Below, in pieces: positions 36,311 through 45,834 of a DNA stretch of 64,000 nt. The stretch covers positions 351,044 to 415,043 of the forward strand of contig NZ_ARYJ01000002.1 in the NCBI RefSeq assembly GCF_000685215.1. The letters are read 5' to 3'. This DNA is from Hyphomonas jannaschiana VP2. GTDB lineage: Bacteria; Pseudomonadota; Alphaproteobacteria; Caulobacterales; Hyphomonadaceae. The notes under the pieces were generated by a model. It did no database searches and had not been told where the DNA came from. It saw only the letters and a list, made by a program, of their open reading frames with translations. The translations under genes were made by a program, and so were the position numbers. Position 1 is the stretch's first letter; each line of letters begins with the position of its first letter.

Positions 36311-38155
36311 CTAAGGATCCAGCCGCACCGCGCCTTGCGAGGCGTTCCCCACATGCGCCGCGTAGACCTTCAGGGCACGGCTCACCTTGCGGGGGCGGTC
36401 CTCGGCCGGCTTCCAGGCCTTGTCGCCCTTGGCTTCCATTGCGGCGCGGCGGGACGCGATTTCCTCGTCCGTCAGCTTGGCGTGGATAGTGCGGTTCGGG
36501 ATGTCGATCTCGATGATGTCACCTTCCTCGATCAGGCCGATCAGGCCGCCTTCAGCCGCTTCCGGGCTGACATGGCCGATGGAAAGTCCTGACGTGCCGC
36601 CAGAGAAGCGCCCGTCGGTGATCAGGGCGCATGCCTTTCCGAGCTTCATCGATTTCAGGTAGGAGGTCGGGTAGAGCATCTCCTGCATGCCGGGGCCGCC
36701 GCGCGGGCCTTCATGGCGGATGATGACCACATCGCCCGCTTTCACGCCCTTGTTCAGGATGCGTTTGCAGGCCTCTTCCTGGCTGTCACAGACGACCGCC
36801 GGGCCGGAGAACTTCAGGATCGAGTCGTCGACGCCCGCGGTTTTCACCACGCAGCCCTGTTCCGCGAGATTGCCGAACAGGACAGCCAGCCCGCCATCCT
36901 GCGAGAAGGCATGCTCTGCCGAGCGGATGACGCCTTTCTCGCGGTCGGTGTCGAGCTCTTTGTAGCGGCGCGACTGGCTGAACGCCTCGGTCGTCCGCAC
37001 GCCGCCCGGCGCGGCGAGGAACAGTTCGTGTGCCGCCGGATCATTGGTGACGGTGATGTCCCATTTGGTGATCGCCTCGGCCAAGGTGTCGGAATGGATG
37101 GTGCGCACGGATGTGTCGAGCTTCCCGGCGCGGTCGAGCTCGCCGAGGATGCCGAAGATGCCGCCCGCGCGGTGGACGTCTTCCATATGGACGTTCGCAA
37201 CCGCCGGGGCGACCTTGCAGAGGCAGGGCGTCGAGCGGCTGAGCCGGTCGATGTCGTCCAGCGTGAAGTCGACCTCACCCTCGCGGGCAATGGCCAGCAG
37301 GTGGAGGATCGTATTGGTCGAACCGCCCATCGCGATGTCCAGCGTCATGGCGTTCTCGAATGCCGCCTTGGTGGCGATGCCGCGGGCGGAAACGGATTTG
37401 TCGCCGTCCTCGTAATAGAGCTTGGTCAGTTCCACGATGCGCTGGCCGGCGCGGCGGAACAGGGCTTCACGGTCGGCATGCGTGGCGAGGGTCGAGCCAT
37501 TGCCCGGCAGGCCGAGGCCCATGGCTTCGGCGAGGCAGTTCATCGAGTTCGCCGTGAACATGCCGGAGCAGGAACCGCAGGTCGGGCAGGCATTCTGCTC
37601 GAACTCGGCGACTTCTTCGTCGGTCCGGTCAGGGTTCGCTGCTTCGATCATGGCGTCGATCAGGTCGACCGCGCGCAGCTCGCCGTCGATATTGACCTTG
37701 CCGGCCTCCATCGGGCCGCCGGAGATAAATACGACCGGAATATCGAGGCGTAGCGCCGCCATCATCATGCCGGGGGTGATCTTGTCGCAATTGGAGATGC
37801 ATACCATCGCATCGGCACAATGGGCATTGACCATGTACTCGACGCTGTCCGCGATGACTTCGCGGCTCGGCAGCGAATACAGCATGCCGTCATGGCCCAT
37901 TGCGATGCCGTCATCGACCGCGATCGTGTTGAATTCCTTGGCCACACCGCCCGCCGCGACGATCTCGCTGGCGACCATCTGGCCGAGGTCTTTCAGGTGC
38001 ACGTGGCCGGGCACGAACTGGGTAAAGGAGTTCACCACCGCGATAATCGGCTTGCCGAAGTCGCTGTCCTTCATGCCTGTCGCGCGCCACAGGCCGCGGG
38101 CGCCGGCCATGTTACGGCCGTGGGTCGAAGTGCGGGAACGGTAGAGAATTGCCAC
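36311..38155 (-). CDS. ilvD: Dihydroxy-acid dehydratase
   Basis: IlvD dehydrates dihydroxy acids in valine, leucine and isoleucine synthesis and needs an Fe-S cluster. The 614-residue protein has the cluster-ligand segments [18 protein letters not shown] and [19 protein letters not shown], plus [12 protein letters not shown] and the C-terminal [20 protein letters not shown]. The start codon is GTG at 38155, with GAGG six bases before it. It stands alone on the minus strand downstream of the PLP enzyme gene. Confidence 0.96.
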   Translation of the reverse strand: MAILYRSRTSTHGRNMAGARGLWRATGMKDSDFGKPIIAVVNSFTQFVPGHVHLKDLGQMVASEIVAAGGVAKEFNTIAVDDGIAMGHDGMLYSLPSREVIADSVEYMVNAHCADAMVCISNCDKITPGMMMAALRLDIPVVFISGGPMEAGKVNIDGELRAVDLIDAMIEAANPDRTDEEVAEFEQNACPTCGSCSGMFTANSMNCLAEAMGLGLPGNGSTLATHADREALFRRAGQRIVELTKLYYEDGDKSVSARGIATKAAFENAMTLDIAMGGSTNTILHLLAIAREGEVDFTLDDIDRLSRSTPCLCKVAPAVANVHMEDVHRAGGIFGILGELDRAGKLDTSVRTIHSDTLAEAITKWDITVTNDPAAHELFLAAPGGVRTTEAFSQSRRYKELDTDREKGVIRSAEHAFSQDGGLAVLFGNLAEQGCVVKTAGVDDSILKFSGPAVVCDSQEEACKRILNKGVKAGDVVIIRHEGPRGGPGMQEMLYPTSYLKSMKLGKACALITDGRFSGGTSGLSIGHVSPEAAEGGLIGLIEEGDIIEIDIPNRTIHAKLTDEEIASRRAAMEAKGDKAWKPAEDRPRKVSRALKVYAAHVGNASQGAVRLDP

Positions 38156-38178
38156 TTTGTGCCTCTTTATTCAGTGCT

Positions 38179-38265
38179 CCGGCAGGGATTACCTGCCGGG
38201 CGGGCGATTATCAATCATGACGAAAGGGGAACGGCCAGCCCCCATCTGTTGACAGGCGGGCTGGC
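38179..38265 (-). terminator. Two hairpins between the PLP enzyme gene and ilvD
   Basis: CCGGCAGG (38179-38186) pairs with CCTGCCGG (38192-38199), and GCCAGCCC (38234-38241) pairs with GGGCTGGC (38258-38265). The second lies just past the PLP-enzyme stop and may terminate it; T runs are weak, so confidence is modest. Confidence 0.5.
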
Positions 38266-38269
38266 GGCG

Positions 38270-39316
38270 TCAGTGCGCAGCGGCTTTTGCGTCGGCGTTG
38301 ACCGGGCCGAGGCACTTAATGCCGTCAATCACAGGCGCGAGGCGCTGGAGGGCGGATTCATAGGGCTCCTGGCCTACCGAGGGGATGTAGCGGGACTGGA
38401 TTTCGTCCAGATACCGCTCGTCGCCATCGGCGCAGATACAGGCCACGCGCGCCGGCTTGTCCTGCCGGGCCAGCCACTCCAGCGCGCCGAGGATGACCCC
38501 CGTGCTGGACAGGCCAACCTTGGAGAGCTGGCGCTCGTGCAGAAGCGTGAAGGCGGCCAGCGTGGTGGCTTCGTCCATCCGGATCATGCCCGGATCGGGC
38601 TTCATGCCGGCGAAGGAGGAGCGCCGCTGGCTGCCGAAGGCGGGGATCTTCAGCTTGTCGGTGCAGCCGGACGGCGCATCGAGGAAGGCGCAGGAGCTTT
38701 CCGGTTCCACGAGGCAGAGCTGGGTCGGGCGGGGATGGGCTTTCAGATAATCCGCAAAGCCGCGCGAGGTGCCGCCGGACGAGGAGGTCATGAACACCGC
38801 ATCGAACGGGCCATCGGCAAACAGTTCCGGCGCGGTCCAGTTCTGGTGAGCAGCCGGGTTCAGCGGGTTGGAATACTGGTCGAGGAAGACAGAGCCTTCC
38901 TGCGCAGCGATCTCCCCGGCGAGGCGCATGCGGGCGGCATTGGCGGTTTCACCCGGCTTGGGCTCGGCGATGACGAGGCGGGCGCCCGCTGCCTTGATCT
39001 GGGCGGCGTTGTGGGCGCTGATCGAAGCAGACGACACGATGGTCGCGCCAATACCCATCCGCTGGCAGATGCAGGCAAGCGCGTTGCCGTAATTACCGGA
39101 GGAGGCGTCGACGACCGATTTGACTGGGCCCATCTTCTCGATCGTCTTCGACAGAATGTACCAGGCCACGCGGTCCTTGACGGAGCCGAACTCGTTGCAA
39201 CGCTCTTCCTTCACCAGCAATTCATGCGTGAGATTGCCGATCCGGACCTGATAGGCCGTCAGGGGCGTATGGCCGATTTTGAAGGGACAGCTGGCGACGG
39301 CGGAAGAAAAGGGCAT
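38270..39316 (-). CDS. Cysteine synthase/SbnA-like PLP-dependent enzyme
   Basis: The 348-residue fold-type II PLP protein has the cofactor Lys47 in EFGSVKDR, SSGNYGNALA as the carboxylate-binding loop and SSSGGTSRG as the phosphate-binding glycine loop. The loop sequences differ from CysK (TSGNTG) and are closer to the SbnA-type proteins that make an aminopropionate precursor, but no sbnB-like partner is nearby. A true CysK is encoded at 47834-48838. GAGG precedes the ATG at 39316, preferred over the ATG at 39343. The reaction is uncertain: beta-replacement on serine, O-acetylserine or O-phosphoserine. Confidence 0.8.
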   Translation of the reverse strand: MPFSSAVASCPFKIGHTPLTAYQVRIGNLTHELLVKEERCNEFGSVKDRVAWYILSKTIEKMGPVKSVVDASSGNYGNALACICQRMGIGATIVSSASISAHNAAQIKAAGARLVIAEPKPGETANAARMRLAGEIAAQEGSVFLDQYSNPLNPAAHQNWTAPELFADGPFDAVFMTSSSGGTSRGFADYLKAHPRPTQLCLVEPESSCAFLDAPSGCTDKLKIPAFGSQRRSSFAGMKPDPGMIRMDEATTLAAFTLLHERQLSKVGLSSTGVILGALEWLARQDKPARVACICADGDERYLDEIQSRYIPSVGQEPYESALQRLAPVIDGIKCLGPVNADAKAAAH

Positions 39317-39467
39317 AAGCCTGCCTCGGTCTGCGTTTCGCAATTCCGCATAGCTAGCAGGCCGAATCGCTCACGCAAATGTGACAACTGCGTCTGGCAA
39401 CATTGCAAATTTGTATGCCTTTCAGCGCGGCACCCGCGCCGCAGAAGCAGACAGCCCAATTTGCGAG

Positions 39468-42257
39468 CTAGTGCGCATCGGCCCAGTTGGCCGCTGCGCG
39501 GGCATCGACTTCCAGCGGTACGGACAGGTCCATGGCGGGGCCGGCAGCTGACTGCATGGTTTCCTTGGCCACCTGGATCAGCTTTTCGGCTTCACCTTCG
39601 GGACACTCGAAGACGAGTTCATCATGCACCTGCAGCAGCATCCGGGCTTTCAGTTTCGCCTTCGCCAAGACCTCCGGCATGCGGATCATGGCGCGCTTGA
39701 TAATGTCGGCGGCGGAGCCCTGAATTGGCGCATTGATGGCCTGGCGCTCCGCGAACGCCTTCTGCGGGCCTTTGGATTTGATCCCGGCGAGGTGCACTTT
39801 CCGGCCGAAGGCCGTCTGTACGAAGCCGTGTTCCTTCGCGAAGGCCTTGGTCTCGTCCATATAGGCACGGATGCCGGGGAAGCGTTTGAAATAGGTCTTG
39901 ATGTATTCGGAAGCTTCCGACTGCGGGATGCCGAGCTGGCGGGCGAGGCCGAAGCCGGAAATGCCGTAGATGATCCCGAAATTGATCGCCTTGGCCTGAC
40001 GCCGCACCATCGGGTCCATGCCCTCGATAGGCACGCCGAACATCTCGCTGGCGGTCATGGCGTGAATGTCGAGGCCATCCTTGAAGGCTGTCTTGAGCGC
40101 GTCGATGTCGGCCATATGTGCCAGCACGCGCAGCTCGATCTGGCTATAGTCGGCGCTGACGAGCACATTGCCCTCGTCGGCAATGAAGGCTTCGCGAATC
40201 TTGCGGCCTTCTTCGGTGCGAACCGGAATATTCTGCAGGTTCGGGTCAGAGGACGAGAGGCGTCCGGTCTGCGCCACCGCCATGGAGAAGCTGGTATGGA
40301 CCCGGCCGGTGTCCTTGTTGATCGCAGCCTGCAGCGCTTCGGTATAGGTCGAGCGGAGCTTCGACAGCGTACGCCAGTCGACAATCGTGCGCGGTAATTC
40401 GTGGCCCTCGGCGGCGAGACCTTCCAGCACATCGGCGTCCGTCACCCAGGCGCCGGTCTTGGTCTTCTTGCCGCCTTCGATGCCCATCTTGTCGAACAGG
40501 ATCTCGCCCAGCTGTTTGGGGCTGGAAATCTTGAACTCTTCTCCGGCCTGTTCGTAGGCCTCGGCCTCCAGTGCGGCCATGCGCTGGGAGAAGTCAGAGG
40601 AGAGGCGGGAGAGCTTGTCCCGGTCGACCTTGATGCCCTCGCGTTCCATGGCAGCGAGGACTGGCACAAGCGGGCGCTCCTCCGTCTCATAGACGGTGGT
40701 AACTTTTTCCGTGTGCAGAAGAGGTTTGAACGTCTGCCACAAACGTAGCGTGACGTCGGCGTCTTCGGCAGCGTATTCCGTTGCCTTGTCCAGCGCGACC
40801 CGGTCGAATGTCACCTGGGATTTCCCAGTGCCGGCCACGTCCTTGTAAGAGAGCGGCACATGGCCAAGGTATTTCTCTGACAGGAGATCCATGCCGTGGC
40901 CGTGCTTGCCAGCGTTCAGCACATAGGACAGCAGCATCGTGTCGTCGATGGGCGCGACATGGATGCCGTGCTGGGCGAAAATGTTCAGGTCATACTTGAT
41001 GTTCTGGCCGATCTTCAGGACGGAATCATCCTCTAGCAGCGGCTTCAGCGCCTTGATGGCATCCTTCATCCGAACCTGTCGTGGCGGGTCAACGCCGAAC
41101 ATGTCGCCATCGCCGCTATCGTTCGGATCGACATGCGCGAGCGGGATGTAGCAGGCCTCGTTCGGGGCGAGGGCCAGCGACACCCCAACAAGGTTCGCCG
41201 TCACGGAGTCGAGACTGTCGGTCTCGGTGTCGACGGCGACGTAGCCCTGTTTCTTTGCCCGGGCGATCCAGTCTTCGAGCTCCTTGAAGTCACGCACGCA
41301 GGCATACTTCGTGCGGTCGATCGGGTCTTCCGCAGGCGGAGCAGCCTCCAGCGCGCCTTCCTTTTCCATCATCTCGCGTACGCGGCGGGTGATGGTCTTG
41401 AACTCCATCTCCTCAAGGAAGCCGAGCAGGGTGTCCGGCTCCGGGTCCTGCACGGCGAGGTCTTCCAGCGAGATCTCCAGTGGTACGTCATCCTTCAGAG
41501 TGACGAGGTCGCGTGAGAGCCGGATCTGGTCGGCGAAATTGATCAGTGTTTCGCGGCGCTTGGGCTGTTTGATCTCTTCGGCGCGGGCGAGCAGCGTGTC
41601 GAGATCGCCATACTCTTCCAGCAGGGTCGCGGCGGTCTTCACGCCAATGCCGGGGGCGCCGGGGACATTGTCGACGCTGTCGCCAGCCAGCGACTGGACG
41701 TCCACGACTTTCTCCGGGCTGACGCCGAACTTCTCGAACACTTCGTCCCGGCCCATCGTCTTGTTCTTCATCGTGTCGAGCATGACGATCTTGTCTGTGA
41801 CCAGCTGCATCAGGTCCTTGTCGGATGAGACGATTGTGACGCGCGCGCCCTTGGCTTCGGCCTGACGGGCATAGGTCGCGATCAGATCGTCCGCTTCGAA
41901 GCCTTCCATTTCGATGGCGTGGGCGGCGAAAGCTTCGGCGGCGCGGCGGACCAGCGGGAATTGCGGGCGCAGCTCTTCCGGCGGCTCATCGCGGTTCGCC
42001 TTGTACTGGTCGTAAAGCTCGTTCCGGAACGTATGGGACGAAGCGTCGAAAATGCAGGCGAAGTGCGTCGGCCGCTCGTCGCCTTTCAGGTCTTCCAGCA
42101 ACTTGAACAACATGTTGCAGAACCCGCTGACCGCGCCAATGGGCAGCCCGTCCGAGGAGCGTGTCAGCGGTGGCAGCGCATGGAACGCCCGGAAGATGTA
42201 GGCGCTGGCATCGACCAGATAGAGGTGGCTGTCCTTGGTGACGGGGGCAGTGGCCAT
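39468..42257 (-). CDS. polA: DNA polymerase I
   Basis: The 929-residue enzyme has three domains: 5' nuclease (1-290, YLVDASAYIFRAFHA, GDSVDNVPGAPGIG), 3'-5' exonuclease (about 325-510) with DTET at 343-346 so proofreading looks intact, and family A polymerase with DYSQIELR (Asp703) and the final HDEL. It fills gaps in repair and removes Okazaki primers. I use the ATG at 42257, preceded by AAGGA; the frame begins at 42311. Normal length. Confidence 0.97.
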   Translation of the reverse strand: MATAPVTKDSHLYLVDASAYIFRAFHALPPLTRSSDGLPIGAVSGFCNMLFKLLEDLKGDERPTHFACIFDASSHTFRNELYDQYKANRDEPPEELRPQFPLVRRAAEAFAAHAIEMEGFEADDLIATYARQAEAKGARVTIVSSDKDLMQLVTDKIVMLDTMKNKTMGRDEVFEKFGVSPEKVVDVQSLAGDSVDNVPGAPGIGVKTAATLLEEYGDLDTLLARAEEIKQPKRRETLINFADQIRLSRDLVTLKDDVPLEISLEDLAVQDPEPDTLLGFLEEMEFKTITRRVREMMEKEGALEAAPPAEDPIDRTKYACVRDFKELEDWIARAKKQGYVAVDTETDSLDSVTANLVGVSLALAPNEACYIPLAHVDPNDSGDGDMFGVDPPRQVRMKDAIKALKPLLEDDSVLKIGQNIKYDLNIFAQHGIHVAPIDDTMLLSYVLNAGKHGHGMDLLSEKYLGHVPLSYKDVAGTGKSQVTFDRVALDKATEYAAEDADVTLRLWQTFKPLLHTEKVTTVYETEERPLVPVLAAMEREGIKVDRDKLSRLSSDFSQRMAALEAEAYEQAGEEFKISSPKQLGEILFDKMGIEGGKKTKTGAWVTDADVLEGLAAEGHELPRTIVDWRTLSKLRSTYTEALQAAINKDTGRVHTSFSMAVAQTGRLSSSDPNLQNIPVRTEEGRKIREAFIADEGNVLVSADYSQIELRVLAHMADIDALKTAFKDGLDIHAMTASEMFGVPIEGMDPMVRRQAKAINFGIIYGISGFGLARQLGIPQSEASEYIKTYFKRFPGIRAYMDETKAFAKEHGFVQTAFGRKVHLAGIKSKGPQKAFAERQAINAPIQGSAADIIKRAMIRMPEVLAKAKLKARMLLQVHDELVFECPEGEAEKLIQVAKETMQSAAGPAMDLSVPLEVDARAAANWADAH

Positions 42258-42397
42258 GGGCGGGAATCCTTTTCTGCCCGATGGTTTAGCCGCCAGAACG
42301 GGGCGCGTCACCCGCCGGAAAACCGGGGAACGATTCTGCTTGTGGATTGCGTTCCCTTAGGTAAGCTTTCCCGAAAACATGCCGGGGAGGGCAGATT

Positions 42398-42826
42398 ATG
42401 AGCGGATCAATCGTCAAAACACCGTGGCACCTGTGGGTTGTGGGCGGACTGGGTGTCTTGTGGAACGCCTTTGGCTGTTTCGATTTCACCATGACGGCGA
42501 CCAACAATGCCGCCTATCTGGAACCCTATCCGCAGGAACTCCGGGACTATTGGCTTAACATGCCGGCCTGGACCTGGGTGATCTGGGCCATCGGCGTTTT
42601 CGGGGGTCTGCTGGGGAGTATCGCGCTGTTGCTCCGGCGTAAGTTTGCATATCCGCTGTTTGCCGCCTCATTTCTGGGGGCGCTGGTCAGCATGGGGCGC
42701 AGTTATCTCGACAAGGAGGCGCCGGCCGTGGAGGGCATGGCCTTCATGAGCCTGGTCATTCTGGCGATTGCGCTCTTGCAGGCGCTCTATGCCCGGTGGT
42801 TGTCGCGCCGGGAAGTCTTGCGCTGA
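42398..42826 (+). CDS. Four-helix inner-membrane protein of unknown function
   Basis: The 142-residue protein has four predicted membrane segments (about 12-30, 56-78, 82-104, 114-132). The motif PWHLWVVGGLGVLWNAFGCFDFTMT at the start is shared, in my recollection, with small membrane proteins of sphingomonads and relatives, whose role is not known. GGGGAGGG precedes the ATG. The MDR oxidoreductase gene follows by 40 bases with its own ribosome binding site. Confidence 0.78.
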   Translation: MSGSIVKTPWHLWVVGGLGVLWNAFGCFDFTMTATNNAAYLEPYPQELRDYWLNMPAWTWVIWAIGVFGGLLGSIALLLRRKFAYPLFAASFLGALVSMGRSYLDKEAPAVEGMAFMSLVILAIALLQALYARWLSRREVLR

Positions 42827-42866
42827 CGCCGCAAGGCTCTAGCCTCTTCCCAAAAGGGAGAGAGAC

Positions 42867-43889
42867 ATGAGCGAGATGAACCAGACCTGGGTGCTGCGCC
42901 AGCGGCCTGTCGGAGACATCAAGGAGGGGGATCTCGAACTCGTCGAGACTCCGCTGGAGCCTCTGAAGGATGGTGAGGTGCGGGCGAAGACCGTCTATCT
43001 CTCATTGGATCCGACCAACCGCATCTGGATGAGCGATGTCGACGCCTACCTGCCGCCGGTCGGCATCGGTGACGCGATGCGGGGTGGTGGCCTCGCCGTG
43101 GTTGTGGAAAGCAAGCATGACGGCTTCCAGCAGGGCGATGTGGTCAACACCGGCCTTGGTACCTGGACCATGTATCCCACGCTGCAGGGCGAGGGCCTCG
43201 CCAAGTTGCCGATCCTGCCCGGCGTACCGCTGACGGCCTATATGGGGCCGCTGGGTGCCACCGGCATGACGGCCTATTTCGGCCTGATGGACATCGGCAA
43301 GCCGAAGGCGGGCGAGACGGTGGTTGTCTCCGCCGCAGCGGGAGCCGTTGGCTCCATGGTGGGCCAGATCGCCAAGATCCAGGGCTGCCGCGCCGTCGGG
43401 ATCGCGGGCAGCGATGACAAGTGCAAATGGCTGACGGAAACCGCCGGCTTCGATGCGGCGATCAATTACAAGACCGAGGATGTCGGCGCGGCGCTGGACA
43501 AGCATTGCCCGGACGGGATCGACGTCAATTTCGAGAATGTTGGTGGGCAGATCATGGATGAAGTGATCGCCCGTCTGAACGATTTCTCGCGCATGCCGCT
43601 CTGCGGCCTGATCAGCACCTACAACGCGACCGGGCCGGTTCCGGGACCGTACAATTTCTCAAACCTGCTGATGCGGCGCACGCTGGTGAAGGGGTTCATC
43701 GTGATCGACTATTTCCCGCGCTTCCCGGAAGGCATCCAGCAGATGGCCCAATGGCTGATGGAAGGGAAACTGAAGTTCGAGACGGATGTGGCGAAAGGTT
43801 TCGAGAATGCCCCAGCCAGCCTGTCGCGCCTCTTTGAAGGCAAGAACCTTGGTAAACTCGTCGTTGAATGTAGCCCGCCGCCAGCGTGA
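42867..43889 (+). CDS. Zinc-independent NADP-dependent oxidoreductase (MDR)
   Basis: This 340-residue medium-chain reductase has YLSLDPTNRIWM near 45, VSAAAGAVGSMVGQIAKIQG near 153 for NADP binding, and FENVGG near 225. It is a paralogue of the gene at 17757-18782, from which it differs clearly in the N-terminal substrate region (SLDPTNRIWM against SVDPYMRGRM). Such enzymes reduce activated double bonds. Substrate unknown; no pathway partner adjacent. Confidence 0.88.
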   Translation: MSEMNQTWVLRQRPVGDIKEGDLELVETPLEPLKDGEVRAKTVYLSLDPTNRIWMSDVDAYLPPVGIGDAMRGGGLAVVVESKHDGFQQGDVVNTGLGTWTMYPTLQGEGLAKLPILPGVPLTAYMGPLGATGMTAYFGLMDIGKPKAGETVVVSAAAGAVGSMVGQIAKIQGCRAVGIAGSDDKCKWLTETAGFDAAINYKTEDVGAALDKHCPDGIDVNFENVGGQIMDEVIARLNDFSRMPLCGLISTYNATGPVPGPYNFSNLLMRRTLVKGFIVIDYFPRFPEGIQQMAQWLMEGKLKFETDVAKGFENAPASLSRLFEGKNLGKLVVECSPPPA

Positions 43890-43960
43890 TTGCGTTGCTG
43901 TTCATCCCTCGTTCAATTACAATGCTTTGTTATTGCAGGTGAATTGGCTGGAGGGGTGAC

Positions 43961-44353
43961 ATGGCGCAGGCAAGGCGGCTGAAACTGGCAGGGGCGGCGC
44001 TCTCGGCAGCGGGGCTCATGATGGTGGGCGCCTGCACCAGCGAAGACATGGCAATGTTTGCCGATGCGATGGCGCAGGCGTCTGATGAAATGGCCGTCAC
44101 GCTGACTGCCGTGCCGAGCTTTGGCTGCGACTACAATGTCGATGGCTATCTCGTGTGCGACGACACGGGCGATGGCTTCGCGGACCGCTACGCTGACGCC
44201 TACGATGTCGCGCCTGTGGCCTATGTGCCGGTTACGCCGCCTGTCCGGGTCAATGATTATGGCGAAGCCTATCAGTATGATGGCGAGTGCGATTGCTGGC
44301 TGCGCGAACCGTCACTGGATGAACTTCCATCACGGCGCGGCCATCACGACTAG
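43961..44353 (+). CDS. Small lipoprotein with an EF-hand-like loop
   Basis: The 130-residue protein has a lipoprotein signal peptide with lipobox VGAC (Cys at 25). The mature part is acidic and Tyr-rich. The segment DDTGDGFADRY (about 67-77) resembles the calcium loop of EF-hand or thrombospondin-3 repeats, and a DYNVDGYLVC stretch precedes it. There are four Cys after the lipobox (CDYN, VCDD and CDC). GGAGGGG precedes the ATG. It converges on the SLC13 transporter gene with a four-base overlap. Function unknown. Confidence 0.75.
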   Translation: MAQARRLKLAGAALSAAGLMMVGACTSEDMAMFADAMAQASDEMAVTLTAVPSFGCDYNVDGYLVCDDTGDGFADRYADAYDVAPVAYVPVTPPVRVNDYGEAYQYDGECDCWLREPSLDELPSRRGHHD

Positions 44354-45834
44354 AGCACCGCTGGTGCAATCCAGTAGCCGACGATCGTGATGATCACGAC
44401 CCCCATCAGATTGATGCGGAAGCCCTGCTTGATCATTTCGCTGATAGGCACTTTGCCTGTCGCATAAATGACGGCGTTCGGCGCGGTCGCCACCGGCAAC
44501 ATGAAGGCACAGCTCGCAGCCACGGCGGCCGGGGCAAAAAGCGATTGCGGCGCGGCGCCCACAGCGACAGCAAGCGATCCGATGATCGGCGACAGGGTCG
44601 TCATGGTCGCCACGTTCGAGGTCACCTCCGTCAGGAAGATCACCAGAAGCACCATGATCGCCACGATCACCAGCGGCGGGAAGATGCTCAGCATCTGCAT
44701 CTGCGTGCCGATCCAGTCGGACAGACCGGTGGCGTGCATCGCCTTGCCGAGAGAGATGCCGCCGCCGAACAGGACGATGACGCCCCAGGGCAGTTTGACC
44801 GCTTCCTCCCAGGTCATCAGGGCGCGGCGTTCCTCGCCGCCTGCGGGGACTAGGAAGACCAGAACGGCCCCGAACAGGGCGATCATCATGTCGGTCTGCC
44901 CGCCATAGGCTTCCAGCAGGGGATACCCCATGGAGGTCAGCAGCTTGGTCGCGGGCAGGCGCAGCACCCACATCGTGGCGATGATGCCAAACACGATGGC
45001 GATGCGCTGTTCCGGCGTCTTGATCGGGCCGAGTTCCTTGAGGTCGTGATGCACGGATGCGGCCATCGACTCGCCATGCTTGTATTTCGGCAGGCCGCGC
45101 GTGACAGCCCACCAGGCCGCCGGCACGAGCAGCGCGGCGGTCGGGATGCCGAAGGTCATCCACTGGCCGAAGCCAATGCCTTCGCCTGTCTCTTCCTGCA
45201 GCCATTTCAGGGCAATCAGATTGGTCGGCGTTCCGATGGGCGTCGCCACGCCGCCAATGGAGGCGGAATAGCAGACGCCGAGCAGGATGGCGGTGGTGAA
45301 CTTGCCTTCCTTGTCCTGCAGCGCGGCCGCAGCAGAGATCGCAATGGGCACCATCATCAGAGAGGTCGCCGTGTTGGAGATCCACATGGAGAGGACCGCC
45401 GTGGCCAGCATGAAACCGAAGATCAACGCCTTGGGGGAGGTGCCAACCCGGTCGACAATGTTCAGGGCGATCCGCTTGTGCAGGTGCCAGCGCTCCACCC
45501 CCAGCGCGATGATGAACCCGCCCAGCAGAAGCAGCACGATCGGATCCATGTAGCTGCTGCTGACCGCGCGGGGCGACAGGGCGGCCACAGCCACGGCATT
45601 GGCGTGTTCGCCATGCCCGATGATGGCGGCGCCGAATGGCAGCACAATTAGTGGCAGCAGGGATGTCGCCGGAATCGGGATGGCTTCGGTCGCCCACCAG
45701 ATTGCCATCAGAACCAGAAGGCAGCCCGTCAGCCAGGCTGGCCAGTTCAGGCCAGCAGGCGGGCCAGCGAGTAGCATGAGCGCCGGAAGAACAATCCCGA
45801 GTATGAGGCCGATCGTCCGGTGCGAGAGCGTCAT
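44350..45834 (-). CDS. SLC13/DASS family anion transporter
   Basis: The 494-residue inner-membrane protein has about eleven helices and two family motifs: SNTATSLMMVPI (about 154-165) and TEVTSNVATMT in the second half, each forming part of the Na+ and carboxylate sites. DASS transporters import dicarboxylates or sulfate with Na+. It is the last gene of an overlapping operon with cysK, sseA and metC (ATGA overlap with metC), so a sulfate or organic-sulfur substrate deserves consideration. No TrkA-C domain is present. Confidence 0.87.
   Translation of the reverse strand: MTLSHRTIGLILGIVLPALMLLAGPPAGLNWPAWLTGCLLVLMAIWWATEAIPIPATSLLPLIVLPFGAAIIGHGEHANAVAVAALSPRAVSSSYMDPIVLLLLGGFIIALGVERWHLHKRIALNIVDRVGTSPKALIFGFMLATAVLSMWISNTATSLMMVPIAISAAAALQDKEGKFTTAILLGVCYSASIGGVATPIGTPTNLIALKWLQEETGEGIGFGQWMTFGIPTAALLVPAAWWAVTRGLPKYKHGESMAASVHHDLKELGPIKTPEQRIAIVFGIIATMWVLRLPATKLLTSMGYPLLEAYGGQTDMMIALFGAVLVFLVPAGGEERRALMTWEEAVKLPWGVIVLFGGGISLGKAMHATGLSDWIGTQMQMLSIFPPLVIVAIMVLLVIFLTEVTSNVATMTTLSPIIGSLAVAVGAAPQSLFAPAAVAASCAFMLPVATAPNAVIYATGKVPISEMIKQGFRINLMGVVIITIVGYWIAPAVL

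Noticed and set aside
37820..39700. Long plus-strand open frame across ilvD, the PLP enzyme gene and polA
   Set aside because: Crosses three clear minus-strand genes and their spacers; composition typical of a shadow frame.
44350..45697. 455-codon minus-strand frame inside the SLC13 transporter gene in another phase
   Set aside because: Arg/His-rich product without hydrophobic segments; the transporter frame has the family motifs.
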